From positions 46,553 to 110,552 of the forward strand of contig NZ_BBPM01000011.1 in assembly GCF_000787775.1 (NCBI RefSeq): a DNA stretch of 64,000 bases, written 5' to 3'. Positions within the stretch are counted from its first letter, which is position 1. Every line of letters starts with the position of its first letter. Positions 1 through 7,136 of the stretch are shown here, piece after piece. This stretch comes from Streptacidiphilus carbonis. GTDB taxonomy: Bacteria; Actinomycetota; Actinomycetes; Streptomycetales; Streptomycetaceae. The position numbers were made by a program, and so were the translations under genes. The notes beneath the pieces are model-generated. The model did not search any database and had not been told where the DNA came from. It was given only the letters and a program-made list of their open reading frames with translations.

Positions 1-210
1 GGGTTCGGCCCGCGGCAGGCCCCGGCGCCCTCGCCGATCGACACCCTGAACCGCCGCTACGCCGAGGGCCAGATCGACGAGTTCGAGTACCGCGAGCGCT
101 ATGACCTGCTCACGGTGGAGCTGCCCACGTCCGGTCCGATGGCGGACCCGCTGCGGAAGCCGGCGTCCTCGCCGAAGCCCCCGGCCGAGCCCGAGGACGA
201 CCGGCGATGA
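1..210 (+). CDS. SHOCT-type C-terminal fragment (5' truncated)
   Basis: The window opens inside a reading frame that ends at a TGA at 208-210. The visible 69 residues hold a short helical hairpin, DTLNRRYAEGQIDEFEY, followed by RERYDLL. This matches the SHOCT (short C-terminal) domain pattern of a small oligomerising hairpin at the end of membrane or secreted proteins. A Pro/Glu/Asp-rich tail follows. The stop overlaps the ATG of the ABC ATPase gene (ATGA), so it is probably the first visible gene of an operon with the exporter. The N-terminal part and overall function cannot be seen. Confidence 0.6.
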   Translation, partial: GFGPRQAPAPSPIDTLNRRYAEGQIDEFEYRERYDLLTVELPTSGPMADPLRKPASSPKPPAEPEDDRR

Positions 211-965
211 GCGCGCGGGTGGAGGACGCCGTCAAGATCTACGGCATCGCGGCCACCCAGGTACGCGCGCTGGACCATGTCAGTGTCGAGTTCCCGGCCG
301 GGCGCTTCACCGCGGTGATGGGCCCGTCCGGGTCCGGCAAGTCGACGCTGATGCACTGCGCCGCGGGCCTGGACACGCTGACCGCGGGGTCGGCCTGGAT
401 CGGCGGCCGGGATCTCAGCACCCTGAACGACCGTCAGCTGACCCTGCTGCGGCGTGCGAGCGTCGGTTTCGTCTTCCAGGCGTTCAACCTGGTGCCGACG
501 CTGACCGTGCTGGAGAACATCACCCTGCCGCTGGACCTCGCCGGCCGCGGCGGCAGGGAGCGCGAGGCCGACCGCGAATGGATCGACTCGCTGGTCGACG
601 TCGTCGGCCTCGGCGACCGGCTGCGGCACCGCCCGTCCGAGCTCTCCGGCGGCCAGCAGCAGCGGGTCGCGGTGGCCCGGGCGCTGGTGGCCCGGCCCGA
701 GGTGGTGTTCGCGGACGAGCCCACCGGCAACCTGGACTCCCGCAGCGGCGCCGAGGTGCTCGGCCTGCTCCGGACGGCCAGTCAGGAGCTGGGCCGCTCG
801 GTGGTGATGGTCACCCATGACCCGGTGGCCGCGGGCCACGCCGACGAGGTGCTGTTCCTCGCCGACGGACGCCTGGTGGACACCATGTCCGCGCCCACCG
901 CGGCTCTGGTGCTGGAGCGGATGAAGGCCTTCGACAGACCACCGGTGGGGAGCGCGGCGCGATGA
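207..965 (+). CDS. ABC transporter ATP-binding protein, MacB/LolD class
   Basis: A 252-residue ABC ATPase that would power the FtsX-type permease encoded directly downstream. Walker A (GPSGSGKS) is at residues 39-46, the signature LSGGQQQR at about 146-153, and Walker B with VVFADEP at about 166-172. The GNLDSR stretch after Walker B is typical of the MacB/LolD/FtsE class, which drives mechanotransmission or lipoprotein/peptide extrusion rather than classical import. The start overlaps the upstream stop and the end overlaps the permease start by 4 nt, so the three genes are translationally coupled. The substrate is unknown; these pairs in actinobacteria are often annotated only as exporters. 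Confidence 0.95.
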   Translation: MSARVEDAVKIYGIAATQVRALDHVSVEFPAGRFTAVMGPSGSGKSTLMHCAAGLDTLTAGSAWIGGRDLSTLNDRQLTLLRRASVGFVFQAFNLVPTLTVLENITLPLDLAGRGGREREADREWIDSLVDVVGLGDRLRHRPSELSGGQQQRVAVARALVARPEVVFADEPTGNLDSRSGAEVLGLLRTASQELGRSVVMVTHDPVAAGHADEVLFLADGRLVDTMSAPTAALVLERMKAFDRPPVGSAAR

Positions 966-3517
966 GAGCCACTCTGCACCTGGGACTGCGCGGCCTGCGG
1001 GCGCACAAGCGGCGACTGCTCGGCACCTTCCTCGCGGTGGTGCTCGGCGTCTCCTTCCTGGCCGGGACGATGGTGCTCGGCGACACCCTGAAGTCCAACT
1101 TCGGCACCCTGTTCGCCAATGCCTACGCGGGCACCGACGCGGTGGTCCGAGGCGCCGGTTCGATCAAGGCGGACGCCGGTCCGGCCGGGGTCCGCGCCCC
1201 GATCACCGCCTCGCTGGACCAGCGCGTGGCGGTGCTGCCCGGAGTGGCCGCCGTCGCGCCCTCCGTCTCCGGGGCCGGGCAGCTGGTCGGCGCCGACGGC
1301 AAGCCGATCGGCGGCAAGGGGCCGCCCACCACGGCCGGGAACTGGGTCACCGACCCCGCCCTCAACCCGTACCACCTGGTCCAGGGGCGCGCTCCGAGCG
1401 CGCCCGGCGAAGCGGTGATCAACCGCGGCGCGGCCAGGTCCGGCGGGCTCAAGGTCGGCGACACCACCGTGCTGCGCGCCCCGGACCCGGTCAGGGTCAC
1501 CATCGTCGGCATCGCCGCCTTCGGCAGCGCCGACGGCATGGGCCCCAGCACCTTCACCGGGCTCACCCTGGCCGACGCCCAGCGCTATCTGCTGCCCAGG
1601 GCCGGAGAGGTCAGCACCCTGCTGGTCAAGGCCGCTCCCGGCACCAGCCAGGAGCAGCTGGTCCGCACCATCGACACGGTGCTGCCGGCCCAGGACGAGG
1701 CGGTCACCGGCGCCCAGGCCGCCCAGGAGGACACCACCAACGTGTCCTCGGGCTTCCTGAGCGTCTTCACCACCGTGCTGCTGGTCTTCGCCGGGATCGC
1801 GCTGCTGGTGGCGACCTTCACCATCCACAACACCTTCGCCATCGTGGTGGCCCAGCGCACCCGGGAGAACGCCCTGCTCAGGGCGCTCGGCGCGGCCCGT
1901 CGGCAGATCCTGGGCGCCACCCTCGCCGAGGCGGTCGCGGTCGGCCTGACCGCGTCGCTGGCCGGGCTGCTGGGCGGGATCGGGGTGGCCACCGGGCTGA
2001 AGGGGCTGTTCTCCGCGATCGGGATGGACCTGCCCACCGGCGGCATGGTGGTCACCACCTCCGCCGTTCTGGTCCCGGTGCTGGTCGGCACGGTCGTGGC
2101 GATCGCCTCGGCGCTGCTGCCCGCGATCCGGGCCGGACGCACCGCGCCGGTCGCCGCGATGCGGGAGACCGCCGTCGAGGCGGTCGGCGGCAGCCGGATC
2201 CGCACCGTGCTGGGCGCGGTGGCCGGCCTGGCCGCCGCGGCGCTGACCGTCCTCGGGGCGACCCGCGGCCCGTCCGTGGCGCTGACCGCGGTCGGCTCGG
2301 TGCTGGCCCTGGCCGCCATGATCGTGCTCGGCCCCGCCGCCGCCTCGCTGGCGGTACGGGTCCTCGGCGCGCCACTGCCGCGGCTGCGCGGTGTCAGCGG
2401 GGCCCTGGCCGCCAGGAACGCCGCCCGCAACCCGCGCCGCACCGCGGCCACCGCGACCGCGCTGATGGTCGGCGTGGCGGTGGTCAGCCTGTTCACGGTG
2501 TTCGGCGCGTCGATCAAGCAGAGCCTGGACGACACGGTCAACCGCTCCTTCGCCGGCGACCTGGCGATCTCGGCGCCGAGCTTCGGCGCCGGCGGCAGCG
2601 GGCTCAGCCCGCGGATCGCCCCGGCCGTGGCCGCGCTGCCGCAGGTGCGCAACGTGGTCGCGCTGGGCAGCGGCGTCGCCGCGGTCGACGGCCATGCGGT
2701 CAAGCTGGACGTCACCGATCCGAAGGCGCTGACCGGCACGGTCACGCTGGGCGCGACCCAGGGCGCGGTGGCCGGCCTCGGCGCGGACGGCATCGCGGTC
2801 TCCCGGGCCGTCGCCGACCGGTACGGCTGGACCGTCGGCCAGGCGCTGCCGGTCGCCTACGCCGACGGCAGCCACCAGTCGCTGACCCTGGACGCCGTCT
2901 ACACCGACGCCGGGGTGGTCGGCGACTACCTGGTCACCCCGCAGACCTGGGCGCCGCACCGCACCCAGGACTCGGACACCCTGGTCGCGGTCAGCCTGAA
3001 GCAGGGCGTCCCGCTCGCCGCCGGAAGGACCGCCGTCGAGCAGGCCGTGGCCGGGTTCGGCGGACCGACGGTCCAGGACCGGGCGCAGTTCGCCACCAGC
3101 GCCGCGGCGGGCATCGACATGATGCTCTCGGTGGTCTACGCCCTGCTGGCGCTGGCGGTGCTGATCGCACTGATGGGCATCGCCAACACGCTGACGCTGG
3201 CCATGCACGAGCGCACCCGCGAGCTGGGCCTGCTGCGCGGGGTCGGCCAGACCAGGGCGCAGCTGCGGTCCATGGTGCGCTGGGAGTCGGTGCTGGTGGC
3301 CGTGTTCGGCACGGTCGGCGGCCTGGGCCTGGGCGCGTTCCTGGGCTGGGCCCTGGTCCGCGCGACCGACTCCACCCGCACCGGCTCCTTCGCACTGCCG
3401 GTACCGCAGCTGGTCGTGGTGCTGGCGGTGGGGATGCTGGCGGGCGCCCTCGCAGCGGTCCGCCCGGCACGCCGGGCGGCCCGACTGGAGGTGCTGCGGG
3501 CCATCGCGGCCCCGTGA
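962..3517 (+). CDS. ABC transporter permease, FtsX/MacB family
   Basis: An 851-residue permease partner of the preceding ATPase (ATGA overlap). It has the duplicated architecture common in actinobacteria: an N-terminal membrane helix (about residues 18-40), a large extracytoplasmic MacB-type periplasmic domain, a helix cluster around 260-400, a second extracytoplasmic domain (about 520-700) and a final FtsX helix bundle near 715-850. The motif TRENALLRALGA and its second-half counterpart TRELGLLRGVG are the cytoplasmic coupling segments of the two FtsX repeats. The complex probably acts at the cytoplasmic membrane on a lipid, lipoprotein or peptide; the substrate cannot be read from sequence. 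Confidence 0.93.
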   Translation: MRATLHLGLRGLRAHKRRLLGTFLAVVLGVSFLAGTMVLGDTLKSNFGTLFANAYAGTDAVVRGAGSIKADAGPAGVRAPITASLDQRVAVLPGVAAVAPSVSGAGQLVGADGKPIGGKGPPTTAGNWVTDPALNPYHLVQGRAPSAPGEAVINRGAARSGGLKVGDTTVLRAPDPVRVTIVGIAAFGSADGMGPSTFTGLTLADAQRYLLPRAGEVSTLLVKAAPGTSQEQLVRTIDTVLPAQDEAVTGAQAAQEDTTNVSSGFLSVFTTVLLVFAGIALLVATFTIHNTFAIVVAQRTRENALLRALGAARRQILGATLAEAVAVGLTASLAGLLGGIGVATGLKGLFSAIGMDLPTGGMVVTTSAVLVPVLVGTVVAIASALLPAIRAGRTAPVAAMRETAVEAVGGSRIRTVLGAVAGLAAAALTVLGATRGPSVALTAVGSVLALAAMIVLGPAAASLAVRVLGAPLPRLRGVSGALAARNAARNPRRTAATATALMVGVAVVSLFTVFGASIKQSLDDTVNRSFAGDLAISAPSFGAGGSGLSPRIAPAVAALPQVRNVVALGSGVAAVDGHAVKLDVTDPKALTGTVTLGATQGAVAGLGADGIAVSRAVADRYGWTVGQALPVAYADGSHQSLTLDAVYTDAGVVGDYLVTPQTWAPHRTQDSDTLVAVSLKQGVPLAAGRTAVEQAVAGFGGPTVQDRAQFATSAAAGIDMMLSVVYALLALAVLIALMGIANTLTLAMHERTRELGLLRGVGQTRAQLRSMVRWESVLVAVFGTVGGLGLGAFLGWALVRATDSTRTGSFALPVPQLVVVLAVGMLAGALAAVRPARRAARLEVLRAIAAP

Positions 3518-3531
3518 GGAGCCCTCAGGGC

Positions 3532-4059
3532 TCAGACCCGCACCCGCACCGGTTCCCGGCCCCGCTGCCTCCCGCTCTCCTTGGAGCCGGGAGCCGGGGC
3601 CGGCCCGGTCCAGGCCACCCGCAGCGGCGGCAGCCGCAGGGGTGCGGGAGCCGGCGGCTCGGCGGGCTGGGGGACGGTCTTCAGGGCGAACCAGACGACC
3701 TTGCCGTCCTCCTCGACCTGCGCGCCCCAGTCCGCGCTCAGCGCGGCGACCAGGGCCAGCCCGCGGCCGTTGATCTCCTCGTCGTCAGGGGCCAGCAGCC
3801 GGGGGAGTGACGTGCTCCGGTCGTGGACCTCGCAACGCAGCAGCCCGTCCGCGCCTCCGGTCAGCCTCAGCGTGCATTCCGCGCCGGGACCGACATGCCG
3901 GTGGACGTTCGCGAGCAGTTCGGTGACACCCAGCAGGCAGAGGTCAACGGCTTCCGCCATTTTCCAGTGGCGCAGATGCGCCGAGACGATCCTGCGGACA
4001 ACCGCGAGGCGCTGGGGTTCCGCTGTGAGCCTCAGTTCGTACTGCTTGTCAGACTCCAT
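3532..4059 (-). CDS. ATP-binding protein, anti-sigma/SpoIIAB-like
   Basis: A 175-residue protein with a single HATPase_c_2 (RsbW/SpoIIAB-like) fold. The N-box is TELLANVHRH at about residues 48-57 and the G-loop GRGLALVAAL is near 100. Such small ATPases act in Streptomyces as anti-sigma-factor kinases or related switches. The ATG at 4059 is chosen because it has a strong ribosome site (AGGAGGAA) 8-10 nt upstream; longer in-frame extensions to 4287 lack one. The C-terminal third is Pro/Ala-rich and probably disordered. It is a single gene, convergent with the exporter operon, with no sigma factor or anti-anti-sigma factor beside it, so its partner is unknown. Confidence 0.85.
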   Translation of the reverse strand: MESDKQYELRLTAEPQRLAVVRRIVSAHLRHWKMAEAVDLCLLGVTELLANVHRHVGPGAECTLRLTGGADGLLRCEVHDRSTSLPRLLAPDDEEINGRGLALVAALSADWGAQVEEDGKVVWFALKTVPQPAEPPAPAPLRLPPLRVAWTGPAPAPGSKESGRQRGREPVRVRV

Positions 4060-4367
4060 CACGCGTCGATTCCTCCTGCTTCGCTGGAGACCGACTCCAC
4101 GCCCGATGAGACAACCGCGCAGAGTCACCACGTGGCTACATTCCGAGACATGTCCAGAATCACCCTGTTCGGGGGTATTCGCAACGCGCGGGCGAGCTCG
4201 GGTCCATGCTGCACGCTTGTGGGTCGCAGCGTAACTGCCTGGACACGGTGCGTTGCGGAACATGCTCCGCCGTATGGCATATTCCAAGAAAAATCGGGAA
4301 TGGCCGCATGGCTACGATGCGCGGGAGCGCCTGTTGCGCGGGGAATTCCGAAAAGAAAGCAGTTCGA
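4060..4367. other. Divergent intergenic region, 308 bp
   Basis: This stretch separates the leftward anti-sigma-type ATPase from the rightward PLP enzyme. It must hold promoters in both directions. It is clearly less GC-rich than the flanking genes around 4270-4370. I found no confident promoter pair, RNA gene or conserved small frame; long in-frame extensions of both flanking genes run into it but lack ribosome sites. Confidence 0.4.
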
Positions 4368-5465
4368 ATGAAGACCGTGGATGTGGACCGCAGCGACGCC
4401 GAATACCGGGCCTGGCTGAAGGAGGCCGTGCGCAAGGTGCAGGCCGACGCCAACCGGTCGGCCGACACCCATCTGCTGCGGTTCCCGCTCCCCGAGGAGT
4501 GGGGGATCGACCTGTACCTCAAGGACGAATCCACCCACCCCACCGGCAGCCTCAAGCACCGGCTGGCCCGCTCGCTGTTCCTCTACGCGCTCTGCAACGG
4601 CTGGATCCGGCCGGGGCGCCCGGTGGTGGAGGCCTCCAGCGGCTCCACGGCGGTCTCCGAGGCGTACTTCGCCAAGCTGATCGGGGTGCCGTTCATCGCG
4701 GTCATGCCGCGCACCACCAGTTGCGAGAAGATCAGCCTGATCGAGGCCCAGGGCGGCAACTGCCACCTGGTCGACGACACCCGCACGCTGTACGAGGTGT
4801 CCGCGCGGCTCGCCGAGGAGTCCGGCGGCCACTACATGGACCAGTTCACCTATGCGGAGCGGGCGACCGACTGGCGCGGCAACAACAACATCGCCGAATC
4901 GATCTACGCCCAGCTGCGGTTGGAGCGGTACCCGGTCCCGGCCTGGATCGTGGCCACCGCCGGCACCGGCGGCACCTCGGCCACCCTGGCCCGCTATGTG
5001 CACTACACCCAGGCCGACACCAGGATCTGCGTCGCCGATCCGGAGAACTCCTGTTTCTTCGACGGCTGGGTGTCCGGTGACCCCTCGGTGACCTGCGAGA
5101 AGGGGTCCAGGATCGAGGGCATCGGCCGCCCCAGGATGGAGCCCAGCTTCGTCCCCGGCGCGATCGACCGGATGATGAAGGTCCCCGACGCCGCGTCGAT
5201 CGCCTCGGTCCGGATGCTGGACGCGGTCATGGGCCGCAAGCCCGGGGGGTCCACCGGGACCGGGCTCTGGAGCGCGTTCAAGATCGTGTCGGAGATGCTG
5301 GCCGCGGGGGAGCGCGGCAGCGTGGTGGGGTTGATCTGCGACCCCGGCGACCGGTACCTGGACAAGTACTACTCGGACGACTGGCTGGCCGCCCAGGGGA
5401 TCGACATCCGTCCTTGTCAGGCGGCGTTGGACAGCTTCCTGGCGACGGGGGTGTGGAAGGGGTAG
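4368..5465 (+). CDS. PLP-dependent cysteine synthase family, Cds1-like
   Basis: A 365-residue fold-type II PLP enzyme. The Schiff-base lysine lies in HPTGSLKHR (about residues 59-67), the substrate/PLP loop is [13 protein letters not shown], and the phosphate-binding glycine loop is TAGTGGTSA. These motifs resemble the actinobacterial Cds1 group (L-cysteine desulfhydrase, releasing H2S, pyruvate and ammonia) more than classical CysK, but cysteine synthase-like chemistry cannot be excluded. The ATG at 4368 follows a purine-rich AAAAGAAAG; an upstream in-frame ATG at 4302 would add 22 residues without a better site. Monocistronic, followed by a large inverted repeat. Confidence 0.85.
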   Translation: MKTVDVDRSDAEYRAWLKEAVRKVQADANRSADTHLLRFPLPEEWGIDLYLKDESTHPTGSLKHRLARSLFLYALCNGWIRPGRPVVEASSGSTAVSEAYFAKLIGVPFIAVMPRTTSCEKISLIEAQGGNCHLVDDTRTLYEVSARLAEESGGHYMDQFTYAERATDWRGNNNIAESIYAQLRLERYPVPAWIVATAGTGGTSATLARYVHYTQADTRICVADPENSCFFDGWVSGDPSVTCEKGSRIEGIGRPRMEPSFVPGAIDRMMKVPDAASIASVRMLDAVMGRKPGGSTGTGLWSAFKIVSEMLAAGERGSVVGLICDPGDRYLDKYYSDDWLAAQGIDIRPCQAALDSFLATGVWKG

Positions 5466-5491
5466 CGGTCGGGTGCGGACGGTGCACGGCT

Positions 5492-5580
5492 GGTCGCGCG
5501 GTTCCCCGCGCCCCTACGGGGCTGCAGCCGACCCACTGTGAGCACGTTGCCCTTTCAGGGGCGCGGGGGACTGCGCGACC
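5492..5580. repeat. Large inverted repeat, Streptomyces intergenic type (copy 1)
   Basis: Two 24-nt arms (5492-5515 and 5557-5580) are reverse complements at 22 of 24 positions, with the shared core GGGGCGCGGGG and a flanking TGCGCGAC. A second element with the same arm sequence lies at 26433-26508. Both sit just after a rightward gene, so they may act as terminators or mRNA 3' stabilisers. Arms of this sequence recur widely in Streptomyces intergenic DNA, as I recall. Confidence 0.75.
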
Positions 5581-5599
5581 AACCACTTGCGGTCCGCAG

Positions 5600-6118
5600 T
5601 CAGGATCCTGCAGGCACCCCGTAGGCCCGTGCATCCAGCCGCCCCGCCGCTCGCCGTACGGCGCGGCGCACCCCTGGCCGGGCCAGTGCGACGGCCCCGC
5701 GAACCGGTGCCGCCGCGTCCAGGGCGATGGTGAACCGCAGCTCCGTGCCGCCGTCCGCGGCGGGGGTGAGCAGCCACTCCTCGATCCAGGCCCGGACCCC
5801 CGGGAGACCGGTCTCCTCCACCCGGTAGGCGAACCGGCCCGGCCGCTCCCAGACGATCACGCTCTCCACGAAGTGCGTCCCGCCGCGCAGCGACACCGCG
5901 CGCCCCGCGCCGACGCCGTACGGGGGCGGGCCCGTGTACGCGGCGGAACGGACCTCGCGGAACCACAGCGGCAGGGTCGAGGCGTCGTCGGTGAGCTCCG
6001 CGAACACCGCCTCGGGCTTGGCCCGCAGCGTCGCCGCGGTCACCAGCCGGACCGGCGCCTCCGCCAGGAACTCCTCCGTCACCGGCCGCAGTCGCTTCGC
6101 CACCGTTCCCCCCGCCAC
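5600..6118 (-). CDS. SRPBCC (START-like) family protein
   Basis: A 172-residue protein with the SRPBCC/polyketide-cyclase-like fold, a hydrophobic ligand-binding cup. The pattern seen is an N-terminal VTAATLRAKPEAVFAELTD strand-helix, WFREV at the start of the second strand, and the C-terminal helix rich in Arg/Ala. Proteins of this family bind or transport lipids, or act in stress or polyketide pathways; the ligand is not predictable. It lies on the same strand downstream of the DeoR regulator (45 bp gap) and may be cotranscribed with it. Confidence 0.8.
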   Translation of the reverse strand: MAGGTVAKRLRPVTEEFLAEAPVRLVTAATLRAKPEAVFAELTDDASTLPLWFREVRSAAYTGPPPYGVGAGRAVSLRGGTHFVESVIVWERPGRFAYRVEETGLPGVRAWIEEWLLTPAADGGTELRFTIALDAAAPVRGAVALARPGVRRAVRRAAGRLDARAYGVPAGS

Positions 6119-6163
6119 TCGGGTAATGAGGGCAGCAGTCTAAGTGACGGACCGTCAAAAGGG

Positions 6164-6997
6164 TCAGTCGGCTGGGGAGTCCAGCTCAAGGTCGCCGGCC
6201 ACGATCACCTCGCGCACCTGCTCGGACACCGCCGAGCGGATCTCCAGCGGCAGGCCGACGTCGGTGACCAGGGTGTCCACGTCGGCCAGGGAGGCGAAGG
6301 TGGACAGCCCCACGGTGCCCCATTTGGTGTGGTCCGCGACGGCGACCACCCGCCGCGCCGAGGCGACGAAGCTGCGGTTGGTCTCGGCCTCGGCCAGGTT
6401 GGGGGTGGACAGGCCGGCCTCCAGCGAGATGCCGTGACTGCCCAGGAACAGCAGGTCGAAGTGGAGCGAGCGGATCGCCCGGTCGGCGATCGGACCCACC
6501 AGCGAGTCGGAGGGGGTGCGCACCCCGCCGGTCAGCACCACGGTCGCGGCGGTGGCCGGAGCCGCCCCGTGCCGCAGTGCGTTCTCGAACACATCGGCGA
6601 CCCGGACCGAGTTGGTCACCACGGTCAGGCCCTCGACCTGGAGCAGATGGTGCGCCAGCGCGAAGGTCGTGGTCCCGCCGGACAGGGCGATGGCGCTGCC
6701 CGGGACCACCAGCCGGGCGGCCTCCCTGGCGATGTCCTCCTTGGCGGTGAGCTCCAGGGCCGACTTGGCCTCGAAGCCCGGCTCATGGGTGCTGGCCTCC
6801 AGCACCGGCACCGCGCCGCCGTGCACCTTCTCCACCACGCCCTGGCGGGCCAGCGCGTCCAGGTCCCGACGCACCGTCATGTCCGAGACGTTCAGCCGCC
6901 GGGTCAGTTCATTGACCCGCACCCCGCCACGCCGCCGCACCTCGTCCAGGATGAGCGCGCGCCGCTGCTCCGCCAGGAGATTGCTGTTCTCGGCCAC
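6164..6997 (-). CDS. DeoR/GlpR family transcriptional regulator
   Basis: A 277-residue sugar-metabolism type repressor. The N-terminal winged helix (residues about 8-60) carries the family signature VNELTRRLNVSDMTVRRDL followed by GVVEKVHGGA. The rest is the ISOCOT-fold sensor domain (DeoRC) with ALSGGTTTFALAHHL and VVVADHTKWG, which binds a phosphorylated sugar. It is not next to a sugar operon, so target genes are unknown. Divergent to the large membrane protein that starts at 7137; the 139 bp between them must carry both promoters. Confidence 0.92.
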   Translation of the reverse strand: MAENSNLLAEQRRALILDEVRRRGGVRVNELTRRLNVSDMTVRRDLDALARQGVVEKVHGGAVPVLEASTHEPGFEAKSALELTAKEDIAREAARLVVPGSAIALSGGTTTFALAHHLLQVEGLTVVTNSVRVADVFENALRHGAAPATAATVVLTGGVRTPSDSLVGPIADRAIRSLHFDLLFLGSHGISLEAGLSTPNLAEAETNRSFVASARRVVAVADHTKWGTVGLSTFASLADVDTLVTDVGLPLEIRSAVSEQVREVIVAGDLELDSPAD

Positions 6998-7136
6998 CCG
7001 TGCCCCTTCACCGCTCCGCTGATCCGGCTATCCTCGCACGCCGTCCGCGGCGAAGGCATGCGCATCCGTCCGCGCGGGAAGCACACTTGGCGAGATGCTT
7101 CCCAGCAGCCGAAACACATACCCATCGGGGGCGGCC

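Noticed and set aside
782-3208. Long open frame on the minus strand opposite the ABC permease gene
   Set aside because: It is the mirror of a strongly recognisable FtsX-type protein, has Arg/Gly/Ala/His-rich nonsense composition and no domain; long antisense frames are normal in DNA of this GC content. The same holds for the other long frames opposite the real genes (for example 15932-19693 opposite metH and 27728-29584 opposite arc).
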